Source: Auanema rhodensis (Eukaryota > Nematoda > Chromadorea > Rhabditida > Rhabditidae). Taken from it: 64,000 nucleotides of DNA. The notes under the pieces were generated by a model, which was given only the letters and a program-made list of their open reading frames with translations, had not been told where the DNA came from and searched no databases. The DNA lies in assembly GCA_964057225.1 (NCBI GenBank), contig CAXKVF010000077.1, positions 744,001 to 808,000 on the forward strand. Reading direction: 5' to 3'. A program made the position numbers and the translations under genes. Within the stretch, counting starts at the first letter, position 1. The number at the start of each line of letters is the position of its first letter. Below are positions 10,913-24,200 of this stretch, in pieces.

Positions 10913-12496
10913 GGGGAATCTAATTTTGAAAACCGCATCTCTTTATCTTTCACGTGAAGCGAGTTACATACCAAGTGCACATCACGTGTACATTTAATTA
11001 GCATAAATTAAAGTTCACGTAAATTTCAAAGTCATGGTTACCATGAACCAATATCAATAAAAATTTGTTTTTAGACTAATATGGACATGGGGAATCTAAT
11101 TTTGAAAACCGCATCTCTTTATCTTTCACGTGAAGCGAGTTACATACCAAGTGCACATCACGTGTACATTTAATTAGCATAAATTAAAGTTCACGTAAAT
11201 TTCAAAGTCATGGTTACCATGAACCAATATCAATAAAAATTTGTTTTTAGACTAATATGGACATGGGGAATCTAATTTTGAAAATCGCATCTCTTTATCT
11301 TTCACGTGAAGCGAGTTACATACCAAGTGCACATCACGTGTACATTTAGTTAGCATAAATTAAAGTTCACGTAAATTTCAAAGTCATGGTTACCATGCAC
11401 CAATATCAATAAAAATTTGTTTTTAGACTAATATGGACATGGGGAATCTAATTTTGAAAACCGCATCTCTTTATCTTTCACGTGAAGCGAGTTACATACC
11501 AAGTGCACATCACGTGTACATTTAATTAGCATAAATTAAAGTTCACGTAAATTTCAAAGAAATGGTTACCATGCACCAATATCAATAAAAATTTGTTTTT
11601 AGACTAATATGGACATGGGGAATCTAATTTTGAAAACCGCATCTCTTTATCTTTCACGTGAAGCGAGTTACATACCAAGTGCACATCACGTGTACATTTA
11701 ATTAGCATAAATTAAAGTTCACGTAAATTTCAAAGTCATGGTTACCATGCAACAATATCAATAAAAATTCGTTTTTAGACTAATATGGACATGGGGAATC
11801 TAATTTTGAAAACCGCATCTCTTTATCTTTCACGTGAAGCGAGTTACATACCAAGTGCACATCACGTGTACATTTAATTAGCATAAATTAAAGTTCACGT
11901 AAATTTCAAAGTCATGGTTACCATGAACCAATATCAATAAAAATTTGTTTTTAGACTAATATGGACATGGGGAATCTAATTTTGAAAACCGCATCTCTTT
12001 ATCTTTCACGTGAAGCGAGTTACATACCAAGTGCACATCACGTGTACATTTAATTAGCATAAATTAAAGTTCACGTAAATTTCAAAGTCATGGTTACCAT
12101 GAAGCAATATCAATAAAAATTTGTTTTTAGACTAATATGGACATGGGGAATCTAATTTTGAAAACCGCATCTCTTTATCTTTCACGTGAAGCGAGTTACA
12201 TACCAAGTGCACATCACGTGTACATTTAATTAGCATAAATTAAAGTTCACGTAAATTTCAAAGTCATGGTTACCATGAACCAATATCAATAAAAATTTGT
12301 TTTTAGACTAATATGGACATGGGGAATCTAATTTTGAAAACCGCATCTCTTTATCTTTCACGTGCAGCGAGTTACATACCAAGTGCACATCACGTGTACA
12401 TTTAATTAGCATAAATTAAAGTTCACGTAAAATTCAAAGTCATGGTTACCATGCACCAATATCAATAAAAATTTGTTTTTAGACTAATATGGACAT
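10913..12496. repeat. Monomers m63-m71 with many private substitutions, no clear higher-order period
   Basis: This stretch holds singletons: C21T plus A85G in m65, AAATGG at 119-124 in m66, a GCAAC type with T154C in m67, and A45C plus T112A in m71. Plain M and K units separate them. The lack of repeated neighbours suggests it has been copied less recently than the flanking blocks. Confidence 0.7.
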
Positions 12497-13904
12497 GGGG
12501 AATCTAATTTTGAAAACCGCATCTCTTTATCTTTCACGTGAAGCGAGTTACATACCAAGTGCACATCACGTGTACATTTAATTAGCATAAATTAAAGTTC
12601 ACGTAAATTTCAAAGTCATGGTTACCATGCACCAATATCAATAAAAATTTGTTTTTAGACTAATATGGACATGGGGAATCTAATTTTGAAAACCGCATCT
12701 CTTTATCTTTCACGTGAAGCGAGTTACATACCAAGTGCACATCACGTGTACATTTAATTAGCATAAATTAAAGTTCACGTAAATTTCAAAGTCATGGTTA
12801 CCATGCACCAATATCAATAAAAATTTGTTTTTAGACTAATATGGACATAGGGAATCTAATTTTGAAAACCGCATCTCTTTATCTTTCACGTGAAGCGAGT
12901 TACATACCAAGTGCACATCACGTGTACATTTAATTAGCATAAATTAAAGTTCACGTAAATTTCAAAGTCATGGTTACCATGCACCAATATCAATAAAAAT
13001 TTGTTTTTAGACTAATATGGACATGGGGAATCTAATTTTGAAAACCGCATATCTTTATCTTTCACGTGAAGCGAGTTACATACCAAGTGCACATCACGTG
13101 TACATTTAATTAGCATAAATTAAAGTTCACGTAAATTTCAAAGTCATGGTTACCATGAACCAATATCAATAAAAATTTGTTTTTAGACTAATATGGACAT
13201 GGGGAATCTAATTTTGAAAACCGCATCTCTTTATCTTTCACGTGAAGCGAGTTACATACCAAGTGCACATCACGTGTACATTTAATTAGCATAAATTAAA
13301 GTTCACGTAAATTTCAAAGTCATGGTTACCATGCACCAATATCAATAAAAATTTGTTTTTAGACTAATATGGACATGGGGAATCTAATTTTGAAAACCGC
13401 ATCTCTTTATCTTTCACGTGAAGCGAGTTACATACCAAGTGCACATCACGTGTACATTTAATTAGCATAAATTAAAGTTCACGTAAATTTCAAAGTCATG
13501 GTTACCATGCACCAATATCAATAAAAATTTGTTTTTAGACTAATATGGACATAGGGAATCTAATTTTGAAAACCGCATCTCTTTATCTTTCACGTGAAGC
13601 GAGTTACATACCAAGTGCACATCACGTGTACATTTAATTAGCATAAATTAAAGTTCACGTAAATTTCAAAGTCATGGTTACCATGCACCAATATCAATAA
13701 AAATTTGTTTTTAGACTAATATGGACATGGGGAATCTAATTTTGAAAACCGCATATCTTTATCTTTCACGTGAAGCGAGTTACATACCAAGTGCACATCA
13801 CGTGTACATTTAATTAGCATAAATTAAAGTTCACGTAAATTTCAAAGTCATGGTTACCATGAACCAATATCAATAAAAATTTGTTTTTAGACTAATATGG
13901 ACAT
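12497..13904. repeat. Four-monomer higher-order repeat, 704 bp x 2 (m72-m79)
   Basis: The barcode H; H; G1A H; C27A M occurs twice in a row (12497-13200 and 13201-13904). I see no difference between the copies at the sites I scored. Confidence 0.85.
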
Positions 13905-16544
13905 GAGGAATCTAATTTCGAAAACCGCATCTCTTTATCTTTCACGTGAAGCGAGTTACATACCAAGTGCACATCACGTGTACATTTAATTAGCATAAAT
14001 TAAAGTTCACGTAAATTTCAAAGTCATGGTTACCATGAACCAATATCGATAAAAATTTGTTTTTAGACTAATATGGACATAGGGAATCTAATTTTGAAAA
14101 CCGCATCTCTTTATCTTTCACGTGAAGCGAGTTACATACCAAGTGCACATCACGTGTACATTTAATTAGCATAAATTAAAGTTCACGTAAATTTCAAAGT
14201 CATGGTTACCATGAACCAATATCAATAAAAATTTGTTTTTAGACTAATATGGACATGGGGAATCTAATTTTGAAAACCGCATCTCTTTATCTTTCACGTG
14301 AAGCGAGTTACATACCAAGTGCACATCACGTGTACATTTAATTAGCATAAATTAAAGTTCACGTAAATTTCAAAGTCATGGTTACCATGAAGCAATATCA
14401 ATAAAAATTTGTTTTTAGACTAATATGGACATGGGGAATCTAATTTTGAAAACCGCATCTCTTTATCTTTCACGTGAAGCGAGTTACATACCAAGTGCAC
14501 ATCACGTGTACATTTAATTAGCATAAATTAAAGTTCACGTAAATTTCAAAGTCATGGTTACCATGAAGCAATATCAATAAAAATTTGTTTTTAGACTAAT
14601 ATGGACATGGGGAATCTAATTTTGAAAACCGCATCTCTTTATCTTTCACGTGAAGCGAGTTACATACCAAGTGCACATCACGTGTACATTTAATTAGCAT
14701 AAATTAAAGTTCACGTAAATTTCAAAGTCATGGTTACCATGAAGCAATATCAATAAAAATTTGTTTTTAGACTAATATGGACATGGGGAATCTAATTTTG
14801 AAAACCGCATCTCTTTATCTTTCACGTGAAGCGAGTTACATACCAAGTGCACATCACGTGTACATTTAATTAGCATAAATTAAAGTTCACGTAAATTTCA
14901 AAGTCATGGTTACCATGAACCAATATCAATAAAAATTTGTTTTTAGACTAATATGGACATGGGGAATCTAATTTTGAAAACCGCATCTCTTTATCTTTCA
15001 CGTGAAGCGAGTTACATACCAAGTGCACATCACGTGTACATTTAATTAGCATAAATTAAAGTTCACGTAAATTTCAAAGTCATGGTTACCATGCACCAAT
15101 ATCAATAAAAATTTGTTTTTAGACTAATATGGACATGGGGAATCTAATTTTGAAAACCGCATATCTTTATCTTTCACGTGAAGCGAGTTACATACCAAGT
15201 GCACATCACGTGTACATTTAATTAGCATAAATTAAAGTTCACGTAAATTTCAAAGTCATGGTTACCATGAACCAATATCAATAAAAATTTGTTTTTAGAC
15301 TAATATGGACATGAGGAATCTAATTTCGAAAACCGCATCTCTTTATCTTTCACGTGAAGCGAGTTACATACCAAGTGCACATCACGTGTACATTTAATTA
15401 GCATAAATTAAAGTTCACGTAAATTTCAAAGTCATGGTTACCATGAACCAATATCGATAAAAATTTGTTTTTAGACTAATATGGACATAGGGAATCTAAT
15501 TTTGAAAACCGCATCTCTTTATCTTTCACGTGAAGCGAGTTACATACCAAGTGCACATCACGTGTACATTTAATTAGCATAAATTAAAGTTCACGTAAAT
15601 TTCAAAGTCATGGTTACCATGAACCAATATCAATAAAAATTTGTTTTTAGACTAATATGGACATGGGGAATCTAATTTTGAAAACCGCATCTCTTTATCT
15701 TTCACGTGAAGCGAGTTACATACCAAGTGCACATCACGTGTACATTTAATTAGCATAAATTAAAGTTCACGTAAATTTCAAAGTCATGGTTACCATGAAG
15801 CAATATCAATAAAAATTTGTTTTTAGACTAATATGGACATGGGGAATCTAATTTTGAAAACCGCATCTCTTTATCTTTCACGTGAAGCGAGTTACATACC
15901 AAGTGCACATCACGTGTACATTTAATTAGCATAAATTAAAGTTCACGTAAATTTCAAAGTCATGGTTACCATGAAGCAATATCAATAAAAATTTGTTTTT
16001 AGACTAATATGGACATGGGGAATCTAATTTTGAAAACCGCATCTCTTTATCTTTCACGTGAAGCGAGTTACATACCAAGTGCACATCACGTGTACATTTA
16101 ATTAGCATAAATTAAAGTTCACGTAAATTTCAAAGTCATGGTTACCATGAAGCAATATCAATAAAAATTTGTTTTTAGACTAATATGGACATGGGGAATC
16201 TAATTTTGAAAACCGCATCTCTTTATCTTTCACGTGAAGCGAGTTACATACCAAGTGCACATCACGTGTACATTTAATTAGCATAAATTAAAGTTCACGT
16301 AAATTTCAAAGTCATGGTTACCATGAACCAATATCAATAAAAATTTGTTTTTAGACTAATATGGACATGGGGAATCTAATTTTGAAAACCGCATCTCTTT
16401 ATCTTTCACGTGAAGCGAGTTACATACCAAGTGCACATCACGTGTACATTTAATTAGCATAAATTAAAGTTCACGTAAATTTCAAAGTCATGGTTACCAT
16501 GAAGCAATATCAATAAAAATTTGTTTTTAGACTAATATGGACAT
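13729..16544. repeat. Eight-monomer higher-order repeat, 1408 bp x 2 (m79-m94)
   Basis: Copy 1 reads C27A M; G2A + T15C M with A144G; G1A M; K; K; K; M; H. Copy 2 (15137-16544) repeats this order, except that the last unit is K instead of H. The distinctive G2A/T15C/A144G monomer appears at 13905, 15313 and, outside this block, at 20769. It shares its first unit with the preceding 4-mer block. Confidence 0.85.
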
Positions 16545-16896
16545 GGGGAATCTAATTTTGAAAACCGCATCTCTTTATCTTTCACGTGAAGCGAGTTACA
16601 TACCAAGTGCACATCACGTGTACATTTAATTAGCATAAATTAAAGTTCACGTAAATTTCAAAGTCATGGTTACCATGCACCAATATCAATAAAAATTTGT
16701 TTTTAGACTAATATGGACATGGGGAATCTAATTTTGAAAACCGCATCTCTTTATCTTTCACGTGAAGCGAGTTACATACCAAGTGCACATCACGTGTACA
16801 TTTAATTAGCATAAATTAAAGTTCACGTAAATTTCAAAGTCATGGTTACCATGAAGCAATATCAATAAAAATTTGTTTTTAGACTAATATGGACAT
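16545..16896. repeat. Two linking monomers (m95-m96)
   Basis: A plain H unit and a plain K unit lie between the 8-mer and the following 4-mer. Nothing else is visible here. Confidence 0.8.
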
Positions 16897-18304
16897 GGGG
16901 AATCTAATTTTGAAAACCGCATCTCTTTATCTTTCACGTGAAGCGAGTTACATACCAAGTGCACATCACGTGTACATTTAATTAGCATAAATTAAAGTTC
17001 ACGTAAATTTCAAAGTCATGGTTACCATGAAGCAATATCAATAAAAATTTGTTTTTAGACTAATATGGACATTGGGAATCTAATTTTGAAAACCGCATCT
17101 CTTTATCTTTCACGTGAAGCGAGTTACATACCAAGTGCACATCACGTGTACATTTAATTAGCATAAATTAAAGTTCACGTAAATTTCAAAGTCATGGTTA
17201 CCATGCACCAATATCAATAAAAATTTGTTTTTAGACTAATATGGACATGGGGAATCTAATTTTGAAAACCGCATCTCTTTATCTTTCACGTGAAGCGAGT
17301 TACATACCAAGTGCACATCACGTGTACATTTAATTAGCATAAATTAAAGTTCACGTAAATTTCAAAGTCATGGTTACCATGAAGCAATATCAATAAAAAT
17401 TTGTTTTTAGACTAATATGGACATGGGGAATCTAATTTTGAAAACCGTATCTCTTTATCTTTCACGTGAAGCGAGTTACATACCAAGTGCACATCACGTG
17501 TACATTTAATTAGCATAAATTAAAGTTCACGTAAATTTCAAAGTCATGGTTACCATGAACCAATATCAATAAAAATTTGTTTTTAGACTAATATGGACAT
17601 GGGGAATCTAATTTTCGAAACAGCATCTCTTTATCTTTCACGTGAAGCGAGTTACATACCAAGTGCACATCACGTGTACATTTAATTAGCATAAATTAAA
17701 GTTCACGTAAATTTCAAAGTCATGGTTACCATGAAGCAATATCAATAAAAATTTGTTTTTAGACTAATATGGACATTGGGAATCTAATTTTGAAAACCGC
17801 ATCTCTTTATCTTTCACGTGAAGCGAGTTACATACCAAGTGCACATCACGTGTACATTTAATTAGCATAAATTAAAGTTCACGTAAATTTCAAAGTCATG
17901 GTTACCATGCACCAATATCAATAAAAATTTGTTTTTAGACTAATATGGACATGGGGAATCTAATTTTGAAAACCGCATCTCTTTATCTTTCACGTGAAGC
18001 GAGTTACATACCAAGTGCACATCACGTGTACATTTAATTAGCATAAATTAAAGTTCACGTAAATTTCAAAGTCATGGTTACCATGAAGCAATATCAATAA
18101 AAATTTGTTTTTAGACTAATATGGACATGGGGAATCTAATTTTGAAAACCGTATCTCTTTATCTTTCACGTGAAGCGAGTTACATACCAAGTGCACATCA
18201 CGTGTACATTTAATTAGCATAAATTAAAGTTCACGTAAATTTCAAAGTCATGGTTACCATGAACCAATATCAATAAAAATTTGTTTTTAGACTAATATGG
18301 ACAT
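16897..18304. repeat. Four-monomer higher-order repeat, 704 bp x 2 (m97-m104)
   Basis: The barcode K; G1T H; K; C24T M occurs twice. The first unit of copy 2 (m101, 17601) has extra changes around positions 16-22, reading TTTTCGAAACAGC, which are absent from copy 1. The G1T substitution is seen only in these two copies. Confidence 0.85.
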
Positions 18305-20064
18305 GGGGAATCTAATTTTGAAAACCGCATCTCTTTATCTTTCACGTGAAGCGAGTTACATACCAAGTGCACATCACGTGTACATTTAATTAGCATAAAT
18401 TAAAGTTCACGTAAATTTCAAAGTCATGGTTACCATGCACCAATATCAATAAAAATTTGTTTTTAGACTAATTTGGACATGGGGAATCTAATTTTGAAAA
18501 CCGCATCTCTTTATCTTTCACGTGAAGCGAGTTACATACCAAGTGCACATCACGTGTACATTTAATTAGCATAAATTAAAGTTCACGTAAATTTCAAAGT
18601 CATGGTTACCATGAACCAATATCAATAAAAATTTGTTTTTAGACTAATATGGACATGGGGAATCTAATTTTGAAAACCGCATCTCTTTATCTTTCACGTG
18701 AAGCGAGTTACATACCAAGTGCACATCACGTGTACATTTAATTAGCATAAATTAAAGTTCACGTAAATTTCAAAGTCATGGTTACCATGAACCAATATCA
18801 ATAAAAATTTGTTTTTAGACTAATATGGACATGGGGAATCTAATTTTGAAAACCGCATCTCTTTATCTTTCACGTGAAGCGAGTTACATACCAAGTGCAC
18901 ATCACGTGTACATTTAATTAGCATAAATTAAAGTTCACGTAAATTTCAAAGTCATGGTTACCATGCACCAATATCAATAAAAATTTGTTTTTAGACTAAT
19001 ATGGACATGGGGAATCTAATTTTGAAAACCGCATCTCTTTATCTTTCACGTGAAGCGAGTTACATACCAAGTGCACATCACGTGTACATTTAATTAGCAT
19101 AAATTAAAGTTCACGTAAATTTCAAAGTCATGGTTACCATGAACCAATATCAATAAAAATTTGTTTTTAGACTAATATGGACATGGGGAATCTAATTTTG
19201 AAAACCGCATCTCTTTATCTTTTACGTGAAGCGAGTTACATACCAAGTGCACATCACGTGTACATTTAATTAGCATAAATTAAAGTTCACGTAAATTTCA
19301 AAGTCATGGTTACCATGAAGCAATATCAATAAAAATTTGTTTTTAGACTAATATGGACATGGGGAATCTAATTTTGAAAACTGCATCTCTTTATCTTTCA
19401 CGTGAAGCGAGTTACATACCAAGTGCACATCACGTGTACATTTAATTAGCATAAATTAAAGTTCACGTAAATTTCAAAGTCATGGTTACCATGCACCAAT
19501 ATCAATAAAAATTTGTTTTTAGACTAATATGGACATGGGGAATCTAATTTTGAAAACCGCATCTCTTTATCTTTCACGTGAAGCGAGTTACATACCAAGT
19601 GCACATCACGTGTACATTTAATTAGCATAAATTAAAGTTCACGTAAATTTCAAAGTCATGGTTACCATGAACCAATATCAATAAAAATTTGTTTTTAGAC
19701 TAATATGGACATGGGGAATCTAATTTTGAAAACCGCATCTCTTTATCTTTCACGTGAAGCGAGTTACATACCAAGTGCACATCACGTGTACATTTAATTA
19801 GCATAAATTAAAGTTCACGTAAATTTCAAAGTCATGGTTACCATGCACCAATATCAATAAAAATTTGTTTTTAGACTAATTTGGACATGGGGAATCTAAT
19901 TTTGTAAACCGCATCTCTTTATCTTTCACGTGAAGCGAGTTACATACCAAGTGCACATCACGTGTACATTTAATTAGCATAAATTAAAGTTCACGTAAAT
20001 TTCAAAGTCATGGTTACCATGCACCAATATCAATAAAAATTTGTTTTTAGACTAATATGGACAT
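18305..20064. repeat. Ten-monomer block, copy 1 (m105-m114)
   Basis: Order: H with A169T; M; M; H; M; C39T K; C22T H; M; H with A169T; A17T. The same ten-unit order recurs at 29393-31152 (m168-m177), 63 monomers away. A shortened eight-unit form lies at 21473-22880 (m123-m130). The A17T unit is H type here but M type in the other copies. Confidence 0.85.
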
Positions 20065-21296
20065 GGGGAATCTAATTTTGAAAACCGCATCTTTTTATCT
20101 TTCACGTGAAGCGAGTTACATACCAAGTGCACATCACGTGTACATTTAATTAGCATAAATTAAAGTTCACGTAAATTTCAAAGTCATGGTTACCATGCAC
20201 CAATATCAATAAAAATTTGTTTTTAGACTAATATGGACATGGGGAATCTAATTTTGAAAACCGCATCTCTTTATCTTTCACGTGAAGCGAGTTACATACC
20301 AAGTGCACATCACGTGTACATTTAATTAGCATAAATTAAAGTTCACGTAAATTTCAAAGTCATGGTTACCATGCACCAATATCAATAAAAATTTGTTTTT
20401 AGACTAATATGGACATAGGGAATCTAATTTTGAAAACCGCATCTCTTTATCTTTCACGTGAAGCGAGTTACATACCAAGTGCACATCACGTGTACATTTA
20501 ATTAGCATAAATTAAAGTTCACGTAAATTTCAAAGTCATGGTTACCATGCACCAATATCAATAAAAATTTGTTTTTAGACTAATATGGACATGGGGAATC
20601 TAATTTTGAAAACCGCATATCTTTATCTTTCACGTGAAGCGAGTTACATACCAAGTGCACATCACGTGTACATTTAATTAGCATAAATTAAAGTTCACGT
20701 AAATTTCAAAGTCATGGTTACCATGAACCAATATCAATAAAAATTTGTTTTTAGACTAATATGGACATGAGGAATCTAATTTCGAAAACCGCATCTCTTT
20801 ATCTTTCACGTGAAGCGAGTTACATACCAAGTGCACATCACGTGTACATTTAATTAGCATAAATTAAAGTTCACGTAAATTTCAAAGTCATGGTTACCAT
20901 GAACCAATATCGATAAAAATTTGTTTTTAGACTAATATGGACATAGGGAATCTAATTTTGAAAACCGCATCTCTTTATCTTTCACGTGAAGCGAGTTACA
21001 TACCAAGTGCACATCACGTGTACATTTAATTAGCATAAATTAAAGTTCACGTAAATTTCAAAGTCATGGTTACCATGCACCAATATCAATAAAAATTTGT
21101 TTTTAGACTAATATGGACATGGGGAATCTAATTTTGAAAACCGCATCTCTTTATCTTTCACGTGAAGCGAGTTACATACCAAGTGCACATCACGTGTACA
21201 TTTAATTAGCATAAGTTAAAGTTCACGTAAATTTCAAAGTCATGGTTACCATGAACCAATATCAATAAAAATTTGTTTTTAGACTAATATGGACAT
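20065..21296. repeat. Linking monomers m115-m121, partly copied from the 13.5-14.2 kb region
   Basis: m115 has C29T and m116 is plain H. m117-m120 read G1A H; C27A M; G2A + T15C M with A144G; G1A H. That order matches m78-m81 (13553-14256) except that m81 is M. m121 carries a private A95G. The run is 39 monomers (6864 bp) from its match, which shows exchange between blocks that are not adjacent. Confidence 0.8.
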
Positions 21297-24200
21297 GGGG
21301 AATCTAATTTTCGAAACCGCATCTCTTTATCTTTCACGTGAAGCGAGTTACATACCAAGTGCACATCACGTGTACATTTAATTAGCATAAATTAAAGTTC
21401 ACGTAAATTTCAAAGTCATGGTTACCATGAACCAATATCAATAAAAATTTGTTTTTAGACTAATATGGACATGGGGAATCTAATTTTGAAAACCGCATCT
21501 CTTTATCTTTCACGTGAAGCGAGTTACATACCAAGTGCACATCACGTGTACATTTAATTAGCATAAATTAAAGTTCACGTAAATTTCAAAGTCATGGTTA
21601 CCATGCACCAATATCAATAAAAATTTGTTTTTAGACTAATTTGGACATGGGGAATCTAATTTTGAAAACCGCATCTCTTTATCTTTCACGTGAAGCGAGT
21701 TACATACCAAGTGCACATCACGTGTACATTTAATTAGCATAAATTAAAGTTCACGTAAATTTCAAAGTCATGGTTACCATGAACCAATATCAATAAAAAT
21801 TTGTTTTTAGACTAATATGGACATGGGGAATCTAATTTTGAAAACCGCATCTCTTTATCTTTCACGTGAAGCGAGTTACATACCAAGTGCACATCACGTG
21901 TACATTTAATTAGCATAAATTAAAGTTCACGTAAATTTCAAAGTCATGGTTACCATGAACCAATATCAATAAAAATTTGTTTTTAGACTAATATGGACAT
22001 GGGGAATCTAATTTTGAAAACCGCATCTCTTTATCTTTCACGTGAAGCGAGTTACATACCAAGTGCACATCACGTGTACATTTAATTAGCATAAATTAAA
22101 GTTCACGTAAATTTCAAAGTCATGGTTACCATGCACCAATATCAATAAAAATTTGTTTTTAGACTAATATGGACATGGGGAATCTAATTTTGAAAACCGC
22201 ATCTCTTTATCTTTCACGTGAAGCGAGTTACATACCAAGTGCACATCACGTGTACATTTAATTAGCATAAATTAAAGTTCACGTAAATTTCAAAGTCATG
22301 GTTACCATGAACCAATATCAATAAAAATTTGTTTTTAGACTAATATGGACATGGGGAATCTAATTTTGAAAACCGCATCTCTTTATCTTTTACGTGAAGC
22401 GAGTTACATACCAAGTGCACATCACGTGTACATTTAATTAGCATAAATTAAAGTTCACGTAAATTTCAAAGTCATGGTTACCATGAACCAATATCAATAA
22501 AAATTTGTTTTTAGACTAATATGGACATGGGGAATCTAATTTTGAAAACCGCATCTCTTTATCTTTCACGTGAAGCGAGTTACATACCAAGTGCACATCA
22601 CGTGTACATTTAATTAGCATAAATTAAAGTTCACGTAAATTTCAAAGTCATGGTTACCATGCACCAATATCAATAAAAATTTGTTTTTAGACTAATTTGG
22701 ACATGGGGAATCTAATTTTGTAAACCGCATCTCTTTATCTTTCACGTGAAGCGAGTTACATACCAAGTGCACATCACGTGTACATTTAATTAGCATAAAT
22801 TAAAGTTCACGTAAATTTCAAAGTCATGGTTACCATGAACCAATATCAATAAAAATTTGTTTTTAGACTAATATGGACATGGGGAATCTAATTTTGAAAA
22901 CCGCATCTCTTTATCTTTCACGTGAAGCGAGTTACATACCAAGTGCACATCACGTGTACATTTAATTAGCATAAATTAAAGTTCACGTAAATTTCAAAGT
23001 CATGGTTACCATGCACCAATATCAATAAAAATTTGTTTTTAGACTAATATGGACATGGGGAATCTAATTTTGAAAACCGCATCTTTTTATCTTTCACGTG
23101 AAGCGAGTTACATACCAAGTGCACATCACGTGTACATTTAATTAGCATAAATTAAAGTTCACGTAAATTTCAAAGTCATGGTTACCATGAACCAATATCA
23201 ATAAAAATTTGTTTTTAGACTAATATGGACATGGGGAATCTAATTTTGAAAACCGCATCTCTTTATCTTTTACGTGAAGCGAGTTACATACCAAGTGCAC
23301 ATCACGTGTACATTTAATTAGCATAAATTAAAGTTCACGTAAATTTCAAAGTCATGGTTACCATGCACCAATATCAATAAAAATTTGTTTTTAGACTAAT
23401 ATGGACATGGGGAATCTAATTTTGAAAACCGCATCTCTTTATCTTTCACGTGAAGCGAGTTACATACCAAGTGCACATCACGTGTACATTTAATTAGCAT
23501 AAATTAAAGTTCACGTAAATTTCAAAGTCATGGTTACCATGAACCAATATCAATAAAAATTTGTTTTTAGACTAATATGGACATGGGGAATCTAATTTTG
23601 AAAACCGCATCTCTTTATCTTTTACGTGAAGCGAGTTACATACCAAGTGCACATCACGTGTACATTTAATTAGCATAAATTAAAGTTCACGTAAATTTCA
23701 AAGTCATGGTTACCATGAACCAATATCAATAAAAATTTGTTTTTAGACTAATATGGACATGGGGAATCTAATTTTGAAAACCGCATCTCTTTATCTTTCA
23801 CGTGAAGCGAGTTACATACCAAGTGCACATCACGTGTACATTTAATTAGCATAAATTAAAGTTCACGTAAATTTCAAAGTCATGGTTACCATGCACCAAT
23901 ATCAATAAAAATTTGTTTTTAGACTAATATGGACATGGGGAATCTAATTTTGAAAACCGCATCTCTTTATCTTTCACGTGAAGCGAGTTACATACCAAGT
24001 GCACATCACGTGTACATTTAATTAGCATAAATTAAAGTTCACGTAAATTTCAAAGTCATGGTTACCATGAACCAATATCAATAAAAATTTGTTTTTAGAC
24101 TAATATGGACATGGGGAATCTAATTTTGAAAACCGCATCTCTTTATCTTTCACGTGAAGCGAGTTACATACCAAGTGCACATCACGTGTACATTTAATTA

